Shown here piece by piece: positions 1 through 12,728 of a DNA stretch of 64,000 nt; within the stretch, counting starts at the first letter, position 1, and each line of letters starts with the position of its first letter. The position numbers and the translations under genes are program-made. Source of the DNA: Panicum virgatum (taxonomy: Eukaryota; Streptophyta; Magnoliopsida; Poales; Poaceae); assembly GCF_016808335.1 (NCBI RefSeq), contig NC_053149.1:23659238-23723237 (forward strand). Direction: 5' to 3'. The notes below the pieces were generated by a model that did not search any database, was not told where the DNA came from, and worked only from the letters and a program-made list of their open reading frames with translations.

Positions 1-1997
1 AGCCTGTCATTCCTCTCTAACCTCCATGGTTTAAGGAGGCTTACTTGCGGCTGACCGATCCTAGAACGACCCAACCTACACCTACCCTAGCCTGATGGAA
101 TAATTATGAGATCTTCATTGGAATCCTGGCGAAACAAAAGGGTCAAATTTTTAAAACTAGGGGGATCGGGTTTTCGAAAAGACGCATGTGTATCAAGGAG
201 TATCTTTATGAGCTGCACTTAACATGCTCATGTTATCACGTGTTTCAGCGTAGCATATTTTTTGCCAACTCTGCTGGTGAATGGTCCTGTCCAGTATGTC
301 TCTGGATTACTCACAAGTTTTATCTGAGAGAGTTGAACAAGAACTTGTTTGGGAGGATTATGCTCTAGAAAATTTTCTTTGTTCCTAGAAGAAATATGAT
401 CTAAAAGAGCTTCATTTGTCTTTCAATCAGATACTTCAGTTGCAATAAATCAATCTATTCATGCTTAAATAATTCTGAAAGACGAGAGGTATGAGAAAAA
501 AACAAAATCTAATTGGCAGGCGAGCGTTCCTCGGTGCGCTGGCGACGCACACGCGCCAGCAGTACCAAATAATCCAGTAACAATGCGCGAGCGGAGCAGT
601 TAGCTACCGACACTCGGGAAGGGGGCACCTAGCAGAGTGGCTCCAGCAGCAACCCACAATAGTTAACTGGTAACGTGTGTTTCGTTTTGCTTTCCTTCCC
701 ATGTCAACCTTCAGTTTTTCATCAGCACGCTCTTTTTCGTCAATGTTTCTAGATTCTCTTATCTAGCTTCTCTTAAATTTCACCTCAATGAATTTTGGCA
801 CGCAATTTTTCCCTTTTGGGGACACCGACCGATCTTGTGTGCTTCTCTTTTTTCCCATTTTGGCACACAATTTTACTAAGTCTAGATTCTCTTTTCCCTC
901 TTATCAGTGTTAAGGGACACTGCTTTCTCCCCGCACAAGCTCATAATAAAAAGCAAATAAATATAACCTACTGGAACAACCCACCTTATTATGAGCAGGG
1001 ATCAACCCTAAGTAACTAGGTTTAAGAAAGTAAAAGGGAGAAGAGACAAGAGAAAGAGAGGGAAAAAAATGAGGAAAGTCAAACTTGGTCAAATTTCTTT
1101 CAAATTTGAAAAATATGCATGTCAAACTCTATGAAGAGTGTCAAATAGCAGAAGAAGTCAAAGGATGGTCAAATTTGAAGTTTAAAACTAAGATTCATCA
1201 AGGAAGAGTATGATGAATTCAATAATCTTATGAAACATAGAAGATGGTTGATTAGCCCCGTTCAATAACTTGTATTTTGAAATTTTGTTGAACAAGTTAA
1301 CTTTTGGTCAATATGAAAGAGGTAGATCAATGTGTGTGCTTTGCTATAGAGTCAAGCTTGAAGGAATTGAAGAATATCTTGTACATATGCCAAGCACTCA
1401 AAATTTGAACAGAATATTGTTTCAACTAATGACTTAGAAAATTTCTAAGTCCGGACTACAATGATAAAGGACTTAATTAAATAAAATAAGATTTTAAATA
1501 TCACTTTTGGACAACAAGCACAGTTGTAGCTACAGTGTTTGTGAGGACCAGCGGCAGGCGCTGGGGTGACTTTTCTTCGTAGCCGAACAAGCTGTCTATT
1601 ATTAGGCTTCTAGGTGAAAATATATGACTTCTACCGTTCAATGGAACACCGAATTTGACTCGCCTACACGGGCGAGGCAAGCTTGCTTAGGTGAGGCGAG
1701 GCTATCCCGCCTATATATTTCCTGCATTTGCTCTACCAGCTTTCGGTGATTGTTTAGGAAATATCCATCCTACATTGACTCCTTGTTAAAGTCGTCAACA
1801 GTGAGTGCGTTGTGGAGTAATTAGACTTAAAAGATTTGTATCGTATGAATCAGTTAAACTATATAATTAGTTATTTTTTCTACAACATTTAGTGCTCCAT
1901 GCATGTGTCCAAAAATTCAATGTGACAGATACTCTACAAAAAATTTTGGGAACTAAACACCCTCTGACATGTACAATCATTGGAATATATGGTTTAC
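1..1997. other. Intergenic, no gene supported
   Basis: AT-rich plant intergenic DNA. The open frames here are short (under 100 codons), lack recognisable domains and have no splice or codon pattern of a gene. A GC-richer patch lies near 520-640. I see no repeat or terminal structure I can define. The right end is the 3-bp target duplication GAT (1998-2000) of the CACTA element that follows. Confidence 0.5.
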
Positions 1998-2133
1998 GAT
2001 CACTACTACAAAAATGTTGATTTGTCCCGGTTGGGAAACCCCTGTTGTCCCGGTTTCCCAACCGAAACGCCAGTCCGGGACAAAAGGGGGTGCCCTTTTG
2101 TCCCGGGTCTGGCAACCGGGACAAAAGAGGACC

Positions 2134-2355
2134 TTTTGTCCCGGTTGGTAACACAAAAGGGGGACAAAAGGGTGCGCCACAATTTTGTCCCGGTTGGTGT
2201 TACCAACCGGGACAAAAGGTCCTTTTTTTCATGTTTTGAGGACATTTTGTCCCTGTTGGTAACACAAAAGGGGGACAAAAGGGTGCGCCACAATTTTGTC
2301 CCGGTTGGTGTTACCAACCGGGACAAAAGGTCCTTTTTTTCATGTTTTCCTTTTC
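2134..2355. repeat. 111-bp tandem duplication in E1 subterminal region
   Basis: Two adjacent copies with a period of 111 bp. Each contains inverted GTCCCGGTTGG / CCAACCGGGAC arms and ends in a T-run followed by CATGTTTT. E2 has only one corresponding stretch, so the duplication arose in E1 or was lost in E2. It doubles the number of putative TNPA-binding motifs at this end. Confidence 0.85.
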
Positions 2356-2434
2356 TTAATTCTTTTTCTATTTCAATTATACTTTTGCATTTCAATTAAA
2401 CTTATATATTGGAATTCAGTGTGTATGATCTCCA

Positions 2435-2436
<2 letters not shown>

Positions 2437-2500
<64 letters not shown>
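2437..2500. repeat. (TA)n microsatellite, about 32 units
   Basis: Uninterrupted TA dinucleotides. The equivalent place in E2 (about 46559-46570) has only a few units, so the tract has expanded in E1 or contracted in E2 since they shared an ancestor. Confidence 0.95.
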
Positions 2501-2501
<1 letters not shown>

Positions 2502-2749
2502 TTATATAATATTTGTCCTAGATAGTTTTCATATATAAATTAATTCACTTATACATATATATATGTATACACATATCTATACATGTGAATTCCTTTACAT
2601 ATGAAAATGTCTAGGACCAATATTATATAAATATATATATATACACATATATTATTGGAGTGCTTATATATATAATACATACATACTCATAAATAGAAAT
2701 TTAATACATACACACACATATATATTTACATAGGTATATTCATTCTTAA

Positions 2750-5700
2750 TTACATATATACGCGTATATTATCATATTTGCTGCGATTGTCAATATTAGA
2801 TATTCCATCATAGTATAATTCGCCTTTTGGATCGAGGACTTGCTCAACAATAAATCCGGATAATTGTTCTTGAATCGCCATAATCTTTTCCTCCGGTATG
2901 AGTTTATCGCGCATCTGCCCGACCTATGGAAAAAGGGGATAATTAATTTCGACTAATTAAAATACGAGTTCAAATATTAACAAGTTTTTTACTTACTTCC
3001 TCCTCCCAATCTGTCCAGCCCTTTGGAGGACCTACCAGACCATGGATGTTCTCGCATACATAGTATGCGTATAAATTAGTGTCTTGTTTCTACCTCATAC
3101 ACTTTAAGAGAGAAGAAATTATCAGGTATTTACATGAATATATAATAAAACTAATGAATCGTGCAACGAATCATCCAAGTGCGTACCGCAAAATCTGTCT
3201 TGATCTTCAATTCCTTGTCAAATTTGCCTGGATGATTTTTAGCGAATTGTTTCCAAATCATGTGCATGATTAGAACAATTATAGTCAAGTAACAAAGTGA
3301 TTCAAATTATCGGTCATCGACGGAGTAGTGGTAGAATTACTTTTTCATCATGTTAAGAAGATTTTCGTATTGTTCTGGATGTCTCCTCAATGAGTCCATA
3401 ACCACGAGTAGGCTCTTCTCGGGAATTATGACAATTACGACCCAGTGTTCACTGCAAGATTATACGGAGGCAGTTCTTGGTAGTTAAGGTTTAAACAATT
3501 CGATTACAGAATAGAAAGAGTTAGACGGAAGGAATCACTCATGCAAAGTTGTAAGGAAACAATATCATTTGCTTGTTGTGATGAACGCTTATGTACTTGA
3601 ACAATTTTTGGTATAGCTCATCGGCAGTGTCACGTAGAATCCTCCAATTACAAGTACTTGGGTCGATGAAGCCGAGGTGAGAGTATCTCTTTCTCCTGCA
3701 AGTTTGTATCTCCATTCTACATGATACCGAATAAATCAAGAAATCAGTATGTTGAGATCATGCAAAACAATACGTAAGGAGAGTAAAATACTTACAGAAC
3801 CCACAAGCCGACCATAGAGATATCGAGGGCCTCCTGATGGAATAGTTGGTAAATTTCTTCCCAGTTTATCCATATAATGGCCTCCCCCCGTAAGAAATCG
3901 TCATCTTTAATCTTTGCGCCCTGCATGAAGATGCAATCGGCCATCGCACGCATATAGTGCTGGTGCAGCTTATACATTTGTGTTGGAAGCACGGACACTA
4001 CTTCGGGGGGTACAAGAGATTTAACGATCTCATACGTCCATTTGACGACCACATCGGCCTTTGGAATATCTTCTCCCCCTGCAATCTGAGCCGCCGTCAG
4101 GTTTGATTCTTTCAAAAATATAACAAAGTCTTGTTCTTGCGTCCTCTATCCCACTACGAGAGGCTCTATTGATTGTTTCTTTTGGGCTCCGAGCTGTGGA
4201 ACATCGGACAACGACGACTTTAATTGTCTCTTCTTTTTGTCAGTAGTTTTGATAATTGTGCGTTCGTAGTCTGAAGGTGGGTCTCTCGGAATGAATTTTC
4301 TCTTATTTGCTTCGCACATTCCCTTAAAAAATTTCAAATCTATCAGATTTATCACTTTCTCGGGCTCCGGCTTCGGCTTCGGCTTGAAGTGCTCTTTAAC
4401 TCTTTCTTGAGTTATCCAATCGCATTCTTCAAGGCTCATGTCCCAGGGTTTAATAGGAGCCTCCTTGGTTTTCTTCCCCTTTTCCTTCTTCTTTGGAGGC
4501 TCTTTAGCCAGTGCAGCTACCTTCTTTGCCGGCGGCCGTTTCTGCTTCTTTGCCGGCGGCGGAGGGGGTGACCATGGAGGCAACGGTTACGCTTGAGTGT
4601 TCATCGGCGCATGAGATGATGGTGATGGAGAATGTGCCGGTGAACTTTGCCGAGACAGTGCTGCCCTTGGGGAGTTTTGCGGAGATGCCGGCCTTGGAGA
4701 GGCATGCTGAGATGCCGGTCTTGTGTTTGATCATCCGACTTTAGGACAATGTAGCGCTTATCCCATAGGATGTAGCCATGAATGGCTTCTGCTAGTATCC
4801 TCTCCCCATCGCCTCCAGGAATATCAAGCTCGAGCGTCTCCCAACCCTGGCACACCTGCGCCACGCCAACTCTTGTGTATCCTGGCGGAATTTGCTGCCC
4901 GTGGTACACGTCGCCTGGTTGGGTTGGCATGGCGGTACCGTACGCAACAGTGAACATTAAGTTCTTAACGGCAGTCTGCAAGTCACAAGGTGTCCGCTGG
5001 GTGATCTCATCCACTGGAAATCGCTGCGGGGCCGTCGCTTCAACTGCGGCCTGGATCCCCGTTGGCTCGGCGACGGCGACGTCTGTGGAAGCGCAGCTGC
5101 TTTTCCACTGAGACAGATGATCGGCTGCAACATTAGGCTCTGGAGGCACCGTTTGCGCTTGTTGTTGCTGGCTCATTGCTATGGCCACTTGGCGTTGAAC
5201 CTCTTCCTCAATTCTTTGATCGTGTGACATGAGCCGTTCCTCTAGCCTTCGCATATGCTCCCACTCATCATTCTTTCTTCTTTGCCGGCTTCTATATGAT
5301 TCAATGTAATCCCTGAACCCATACTTCCACGGAACCACGCTTTTGCCACTTGTGCGGCCCAGATGCTCTGGATTCCCAAGGGCGTAAGTCAGCTCGTCCA
5401 TCTCTCTATCCGGATGGAATGTTCCCTCGGCCGCTGCTTGTATGGCCTCCTGTAGTCTCTGGACTGCTCGCTGGATGTTTGGCCCATAGATGCAGTCACC
5501 AGTCAATGGGTCCAAGCTTCCCCCGTGACCATAAAACCAGGTCCTTGACCTTTCAGGCCAGTTCATGGTCGTGGGTTGGATGCCTCTGTCAAGCAGATCC
5601 TGCTCCATCTTCTCCTATTTGGGTATTGCAAGCTTGTAGCCTCCTTGGCCTAGAGTGTGATGGTACACTTTCTTCGAGGCGTTGTCTTTGGCCTTCTGCA

Positions 5701-6451
5701 CCTTCTCAAGCCCAAGCTCTGAAGACTTGTATTCCACAAATGCATCCCAGTGACCCCTGAGCTTTTCGAGCTCGCCGGTAAATACGGGTGTGGTCCCGGT
5801 TTTGATATATTTCTTCGTCAAAATTTTCTTGAATGATTGCAGTTGTTCGGCCATCTTACTCAGGGTCCAGCGCTTGCATATCTCTTCGGATTCAGCTGGA
5901 ACCGTGAAGTTTTTCTTAAGCTCCCGCCAGCATCATTCTTTTTTTTGTCTTTTGGGTACCACATCCCGTTCCTCGCTTGCATTGGAAGCTTTCCAGAGCC
6001 TGAAGCTGATCAGGATGTGATCCCTGACAATACATCCGGATTGTCTTATGAATCTTTTGGCGGCAGCTTCTGGAGCGATCGGTTCGCCATCTGGACCAAC
6101 TTCCGTTATAATGAACCGCCTTTCTAGTTTTTTTGTTGGGCCTCGCTTCGTCTTTTTCTGCTGCGACGATGATCCAGACGGCTATAAAAAAACATTCATA
6201 GTATTCATATAGATTCACATGAAAATTTGATTGTCACTACAAATAAGTATAGTTGTGATATGTACATTAGCACTTTGTTCAGCAGCAGCGTCATCCTGAA
6301 TAGATGGTGGCTCAATTCCATCACCGGACATATTCAAATATATGTTGGTATTGCTGCCATCATCAGCTTATTCAGCGACATCTCCTTGACCTTCGCCGAT
6401 CATATTCAACAGGAACTGTTCGTCTTCCGCATCTGTGTATCGCGGGTCCAT
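2750..6451 (-). pseudogene. E1 gene 2: TNPA-like (transposase_24) protein with C-terminal Ulp1/C48-like protease, degraded
   Basis: This is a spliced gene with its ATG at 6451 and stop at 2750-2752. In order it encodes: an acidic N-terminus; a basic region; a transposase_24-type (PF03004-like) block at about 5850-5180 with DPLTGDCIYGPNIQ, WKYGFRDYIESYRSRQRR and an arm containing MAIAMSQQQQ-like Gln runs; a Pro/Lys-rich linker (4580-4400); and a C48 cysteine-protease-like region. The protease part shows the His motif EHWVVIVIIP and the Asp motif LLVVMDSLRR (about 3445-3390). At the cysteine site it reads TNLYAYYVCE where E2 has TNLCAYYVCE, so the expected nucleophile is Tyr (codon 3071-3069, TGC to TAC by a CpG transition). 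A nonsense codon also sits in the N-terminal exon (CAA to TAA near 6380). Fusion of TNPA-like and Ulp1-like domains is known from plant CACTA and MULE elements; the function here is inferred. Confidence 0.8.
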
Positions 6452-7241
6452 CGTAACTAAAATATGAATACAAATAAAACCCTTAAAAAATTCTCTAAAT
6501 AATCCACATATTTAGATCGGTAATGATCGGAAACTATCGGAAACGATTCGGTCGGTATCGGTAACGATCGGAAACTATTGGAAACGATTCGGTCGGGATC
6601 GGTAACGATCCGAAACTATCAGAAACGATTCGGTTGGGATCGATAACGATCAGAAACTATCGGAAATGTTTGTATGTTAGCGTGAGTTTGCGAGGTCGAG
6701 AAGTAATATAAATGACATAATTAAATAATAAATACATGATACATTAAAATATTTGAATGACATAATCAAAGAATAAATACATGATAAATTGAACTCTTTG
6801 AATGACATAAAAAAATAATAAATACATGATAAATTAAAGTCTTTGAATGACATAATTAAATAATGAATACATCATAATAGAAGCACTGGCATCATGATGA
6901 ACTTTCATTTCATGCAGAGCCATGGTGGAAGATTGCACATACAAAGAGTCACAGGCCAAGTGCTATGACCACTGCTCATCTCACCAAAAGGATTCATGCC
7001 ATCCGTACTCAAACCGAACCTTATGTTTCTCGCATCCAAATCAAATTCAGGGTATGTCTATCTATTTTTCTCCACTGTGACCCATCAGCGGGGTGTCTCA
7101 ATATCGAGTCTTTCTTGCGTTTCTCTTTGTGCCATAGCATCAACTTAGCATTATCTTTATTTCTAAACAGACGCTTCAAATGTGGTATTATAGGAGAATA
7201 CCACATGACCTTCACAGGAACTCTCTTCCGGGGAGGCTCCC

Positions 7242-10200
7242 TGTGACACCCCAGGTGTTTAATTAGATGAACCAGAGTCATTAGCACCAAATCATGCATC
7301 CTTAACCAAGAAACGTTGAAATAGATGTGTATGTCTGTGTGTCGAGGTGTATATGTGCATAGGTCGAAAACTTTAAATAGTTTTTAAACTGATGCAAGTT
7401 TGCTTGTGAAATTTCATAGGCACCTCACTAAAATCATAATAAACCAAAGTCTAGTTGAAGCCATGGGAAGAAAGTGAGTTTTTGCACATGAAATGATAAG
7501 TCGATCCACATTACTTTTTCTCCCATAATTAATTTCAGAAAATGCTGAAAAGATCCGAAAATACAAAGTGCAAACCATAGCTTAAATTAATTTTTGCCCA
7601 AAACTAAAGCTGTAGAGTTTCATATAACAAACAACTTTTATGTTCAAAGTTTTTCAAGTTAGCACACAAAATTTGGAGAAAAATTCGAAAAACAATGTGT
7701 ATAGGGTAATTTCTTTTGCGTTTAAATTTGAATTTTTTACTTTCAAACGAAACCTCAAATGGGAAAATGCCTGAAACAAAAGTTGTAGATTTCGACATTT
7801 TGAACAACTTTCATATTCAAAGTTTTTCGAGTTTCAATTGAAAATTTTGAGAAAATTTAAGGTCAACTCTCTGACTTCTCTCTCTTTCTCTCTCTTCCTC
7901 TCTCTCTTCTCCCTCCCTTTACTCTGTCATGTCGCCGTCGCCGCGCCGCGCAGAGCACTCGAACGCCCGCGCTGCTGCACCGCTGCCGCGCTGGTGCCTC
8001 GCTGCGCCTGCTGCCGCCTCGCTGCGCCGCGCCACCACCACCCCACTCGAGCACGCGCCGCGCCCTGGCCATCGCTGACGCCCCGCTCCGCCCGCGCACG
8101 CCACGCTCCGACGGCCGCTCGGCGACAGCCGTGCCCGGCCAAGCGCCGCTCGCGCCACGGCCGGCCTCTCTGCCCCGAGACCGACGTGCCCAGCCCCTCT
8201 CCTCCTCCTGCTCGCCCATAAAAGCCGAGACAAGCCTCTGCTCGCGCGCCCGCGAGCCACAGCCGCCGCCATTGCCGTGCCGCCGCTCGACCTCGCCGTC
8301 GAGCTGCCCCTCCGCTCGGCCTCCACCCCTGCCCACCCCAGAGCGGCTTCACCACCACCCACTCCACCTCCCAGGGCTGCTAAATCGCCCGCTCCTTGCC
8401 CCACCGAGCCAGAATGCCAGGACCACCGCCGGCACCGCACCATTGCCACCGCCGTGCCCAACCTCACCGTGGAGGTCCCCCTACAGGCCACCGCCGAGCC
8501 AACTCAACCCAACCACGAGCATCTCCTGCATCCGGCAAAGCTCATCGGCCTGCTCCCGCCCCCAGACCACCACCGGAACACCACCTCCGCCGCTGCCAGT
8601 GCCGCCGCCCCTCCCCTGTCCACGCGGAGCTCTCCCTTCCGCCCCTCCTCGACCCAAACCAACTCGCCCACGAGCTCCCCCACCTCCCACTGGTGCTCGA
8701 CGACCCGACCTCCACCGCCCAAAGCCAGCGGAGCGCCGCCGCCGCCACGTCCACCCTCCGCCCGCCCCTGCTCACCGTGGCCGACGCGCCACAGGCCACT
8801 TCCACGCACACCGAGACCACCTACGGGTTCCACTTGAGCCCCTGGTGCTAATCCCCCACTTCCCCCTCGCCGCCGGCGAGCAACCTCGCCGGATTTTGGC
8901 CGCCAAGGTTCGCCCCTCCCCTGGTAAGTCCGGCAGGGACCTATTTGCAATTCCCCAAAACCTTCCAGGGGTATATATGCGAGAGTCGGTTTTGTTTTCT
9001 TTTTGTTTCCAAAAACAGCAAACTTGTAAAATCTGTATAAATTCGTAGAAAACTTGTAAAAATGCAAACTCAACTGTTCTGGAATCCTGGCGACTAGATC
9101 TACAACTTTTGTTACATTCACTTTTTCATTTTCTCAATAGTTTTTGCTCTAGTTAAAATACAAAAATAAGTAGCTTTTATTCGTATCTTATGTTGTATCC
9201 ATGTTATGGTTCTAATTTTTGGGTAGTGGTATAGTACCAAATAGCGTAGCTCGGTGTAAAAGTTTCATGACCATAAGACAACTCTAGCTATAGATTTTAA
9301 TAGACCTTGCTTTATGCCTAGGATAAATAGTTTTATTTATATAAATTGTTCTGCTAGTATTAATTAGCTGAAACTTTTACAGTTTCTCTATTGTGATTCA
9401 TGTATTCCTCAGAAAAAATTTGGAAATTTTTAGTTAAGCCAAACTGATCCAAATAATTTATGATAGGAAGAAATGTACTAAATAAAGACAAATAGTTTCC
9501 CAGTATAGAAAAATCTCATATTTTTACTAGAGATTCTATTATAGTACTAAATCCTTCTGGTAAAGTTTGAGCCTCTAGAAATTAGTGTAACAGTCTATGA
9601 GAATTAGTTTTGATCCATACAGCTATATGTTCCTCTATTTTTCATGCTCTGTTTGCTGCTGCATAAAATCTGAAAAATTAACAGTAGACGCCACATAAGA
9701 GTAGGAAGCCTCAGTAAAAATAGTAGCATCTTTACTTGTGTGGTTTGTTCTGTATAAATGAATCTTGCTCCTAGTAGTAGCTGTTTAATGTTTTTTTAAT
9801 AATTAATATGCTCAATGAAATTAGCTAAAAATTTCACAGTAGGCATGTTACTCAGATATGTACCTTGCATAAAAATTTCAGTACCAGAAAGTATACGTAA
9901 CCCTAGTTATGGCGTTACAGGTTAGTATAGTGTTAATTAAGAAAAATACCATTTCTACATGTCCCGAAAATGAAAGACGACAAACTCCTAGTCCTTTTAT
10001 GAATAAAATCATGTTAGATAGTACTCTATAAATGATTGCCCAATAAAGAGAACATAATCTCCAACTTAACTGGAGTTGTGTTAGTTTACAACTTTATAGT
10101 GAATTAAATCATGAATTGAGATCATCACATAAACTCATGCATATGCATCTCGTGTAGATTCGACTACTCTCGCCGACGGTACGTACGAGCCGGTGCCGGA

Positions 10201-11718
10201 GTCCGAGAGTGAGCAGCGTGAAGCTCAAGTGAATCTAACTGAAGCCGCCGAAGACCCGAACCAAAGTTCGGAAGAGCCCAAGGCTAACTTTGCTTAGCAA
10301 GGCAAGCCCCGGAGCATGTCCTATCTATTGTAGATTTATGCAACTGCTTATATTTCTATATACTTGTGCATTTACGTTTACAGGAGTTGATTGAAACCTT
10401 AGTTGCATGATCCTAGGTACCTATGCTTGAACACTAGATGGTTTAGGTCGCTAGTTGGCTAGGCTAATGGTTCGGTAGAAGTCGAGTGATTTCCTGTCAC
10501 TCGCGAGAATTATAGGAATTGAATGTCCACTACATACTGCAACTATAAGGCTCACGGGCGGGGCTGTGGTACTTGTGATGCCCCGTCTGTTTAGTGAAAA
10601 TGGATAAGGCCGCATTGTGTGGTAGTGGTGGTTAAGCGTTTGAACGTACTAACCACATGCCGAGAATATGGTAATCGGTAAGCTTAAGTACTGGATTGAA
10701 CCGAGGCCGGAACATACTCCCCACCATCTTGAACTCGTTCACATCTAGCTAATGACGAGTACAGAGTCGTCGTACTGCTGTACTTGAGGGCGGTGGGCCT
10801 ATTCCGTGAAGCGGGAATTGAAGGTAATTGTTGCGTGGGTGACTCTGTTCCCATGCGTGTGTTTAGGTCTGCCTGGCCATGTTAACAAATTCGATTCGAA
10901 TCGTCTACTTCTCACGGTTTGGGACTGCTTAACCCTTTTGCCACATAGAGTAAGAAGTGGAACAATGATGATGAGAAATATGGTTGAATGATGAAAAATA
11001 ATTGTATTTCCACCATGTATGCTATTGGATAGATGCTCACCTAGAATGGCTAATTGAACTAGAATTTGGAAGCTAAAACCTGAAATTAAGGATCTACTCT
11101 TTACTGGTTTTCGGCAAAACAAACCCCTCAAGCCAAAAGCCTTGCATGTCTAGATTAAGGGCTAAGTATACCCTTAGTCGGGTAAGCCTTGCTGAGTATT
11201 AGTATACTCAGCCTTGCTTGTGTCTCAACTTTGTTTTCAGGTGATACGTTTGAATATCAGATAGCTAGCTTGATTTGGACGTGTACTTTACCTCCTGGTT
11301 GGTCGGTGGAGTGGGATACGACTCCGGCCAACGATGGCAATGCCAAGTCATGTCATGTACGGGTTTCATCATGACATCTTGTATCGTCGTTTAGAACGCG
11401 CTTTATTTCCGCTGCAGTTGAACTCTGAACTACTTTCATTTTGAATTTCAAGTACCTTTTTAAGATTTCAAACTCGGTTTGTAATATTTAAGTTAAGACT
11501 CTGTGATGTAAGAATTTGTGAATGTTGTACTCTCCGGACTCACCTTCGTGTGAGTTGCATGTAAGCTTTGGGTTTCGAATGCAGCTCAGGTGGTTTTATC
11601 GGGACTCTACCCGACTGGACTGTCGGATTACTCCGTTTTAAGTGCGTGTTAGCCGGGATTACCTTTATAGTGATGGTTAGCGCACTTGAGCCGGATTAAT
11701 TCAGGCGGTACTGCCACA
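7242..11718 (+). mobile_element. Solo LTR (Ty3-gypsy-like), about 4.5 kb, inserted in E1 transposase
   Basis: The insert starts TGTGACACCCCAGG and ends GGTACTGCCACA (TG...CA). It is flanked by CTCCC on both sides (7237-7241, 11719-11723); one extra C follows on the right. The uninterrupted site is visible in E2 near 55945. I find no second LTR copy and no gag or pol, so a solo LTR is the simplest reading, though 4.5 kb is long. A pyrimidine-rich and then GC-rich stretch (7870-8870) holds a TATA-like CATAAAAG at about 8218, which suggests plus-strand transcription. The many overlapping Arg/Pro/Ala-rich frames in 7840-9120 are composition artefacts of this GC block. Confidence 0.8.
8215..8224 (+). 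promoter_or_regulatory. Putative TATA box of the 4.5-kb LTR
   Basis: CCCATAAAAGCC lies in GC-rich context, about 980 bp from the LTR start, a plausible U3/R boundary. It is the only TATA-like site I noticed in the GC block. No transcript evidence is available. Confidence 0.35.
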
Positions 11719-12728
11719 CTCCCCCTCGACATCTCCAGGATCATCTTTTCTAATCTTGTAACGCAATGCACTGCATACGGGACATGCATCCAAATTCTCG
11801 TACTCGCCTCGGTAGAGGATGCAGTCGTTGGGGCATGCATGTATCCTTTGCACTTCCAATCCTAAAGGGCAAACAAGTTGTTTGGCTTCATATATTTTAG
11901 CAGGCAATTCGTTGTCCTTAGAAAGCATTTTTTAACAAGTTTGAGTAATTCATCAAATCCCTTGTCGGATACACCATTTGTCTCCTTCCATTGCAGCAAC
12001 TCCAAGGTGGTGCCAAGTTTCTTCAATCCATTTTGACAATCTGGGTACAACAACTTACGGTGGTCCTCTAACAACTTCTAGAACTTCAACCTCTCCGTTT
12101 CACTCTCACAGTCTGCCTGCACATTGTGCAATGCTTGCCCCAGATCGTCGCTAGGATCATTTTCTGCTACATCTACTTCGGGCTCTTCCATTGGAATATC
12201 GTCATCGAATGCACTGATTCCAGCATTCCCGGGAAAGTGGTCGTCAAAATCTTCATCATTGTCTTCCATGGTAACCCCCTGTTCTCCGTGCTTCGTTCAA
12301 CAAACATACTTCTCCATGAAACCATTTGCGAAAATGTGGCTGTGTAGGATTCTTGAAGATGAGTAATCCTTGTTATTGTTGCAATGAACACACGGGTAGC
12401 ACATAAAAACATTCTGCTTGTTTGCCTCAGCCACAGACAAAAAATAATGCAGGCCATCGATGAATTCTTTCGAACGTCGGTCAGCAATGTACATCCATTG
12501 CCGGTCTATCTGCATTTTAAATAAATCGATTTGAATTCTTTACACTTATTGAATAAATAAAATATATCAAACCTAAATTAAACTAAATATAACATAACAT
12601 GAATAATTAAAAGATATGCAATATCCATCATACATCTTGATTAATTAAAAGGAGTACTTAATCCATTACAGAACTTAACAAAGGAGTACTATATATGAAA
12701 CTTAAAAATTCGGACAACACATAGGTTT

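Larger units (their letters stand above)
6881..12515 (-). pseudogene. E1 gene 1: tnp2-type CACTA transposase, remnant
   Basis: The N-terminal part starts at about 12515 with the transposase-associated pattern DRQWMY, DRRSKEFIDGLHYF, CYPCVHCNNNKDYSSS. It continues through the stretch CPLGLEVQRIHACPNDCILYR and CPVCSALRYKIRKDDPGD down to 11724. It is then interrupted by a 4.5-kb solo LTR (7242-11718) and resumes at 7236-6881 with KVMWYSPIIPHLKRLFRNKD and LRHPADGSQWRKID. Beyond 6881 the rest of the catalytic core, DUF4218 and DUF4216 regions, all present in E2, are deleted. Other lesions are a CAG to TAG stop near 12079 and an indel in an A-run near 11930. It cannot encode a working transposase. 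Confidence 0.85.

Noticed and set aside
7838..9121. Many long Arg/Ala/Pro-rich open frames on both strands
   Set aside because: They overlap each other in all frames, follow the GC-rich composition of the solo LTR, and show no domain or codon signal.
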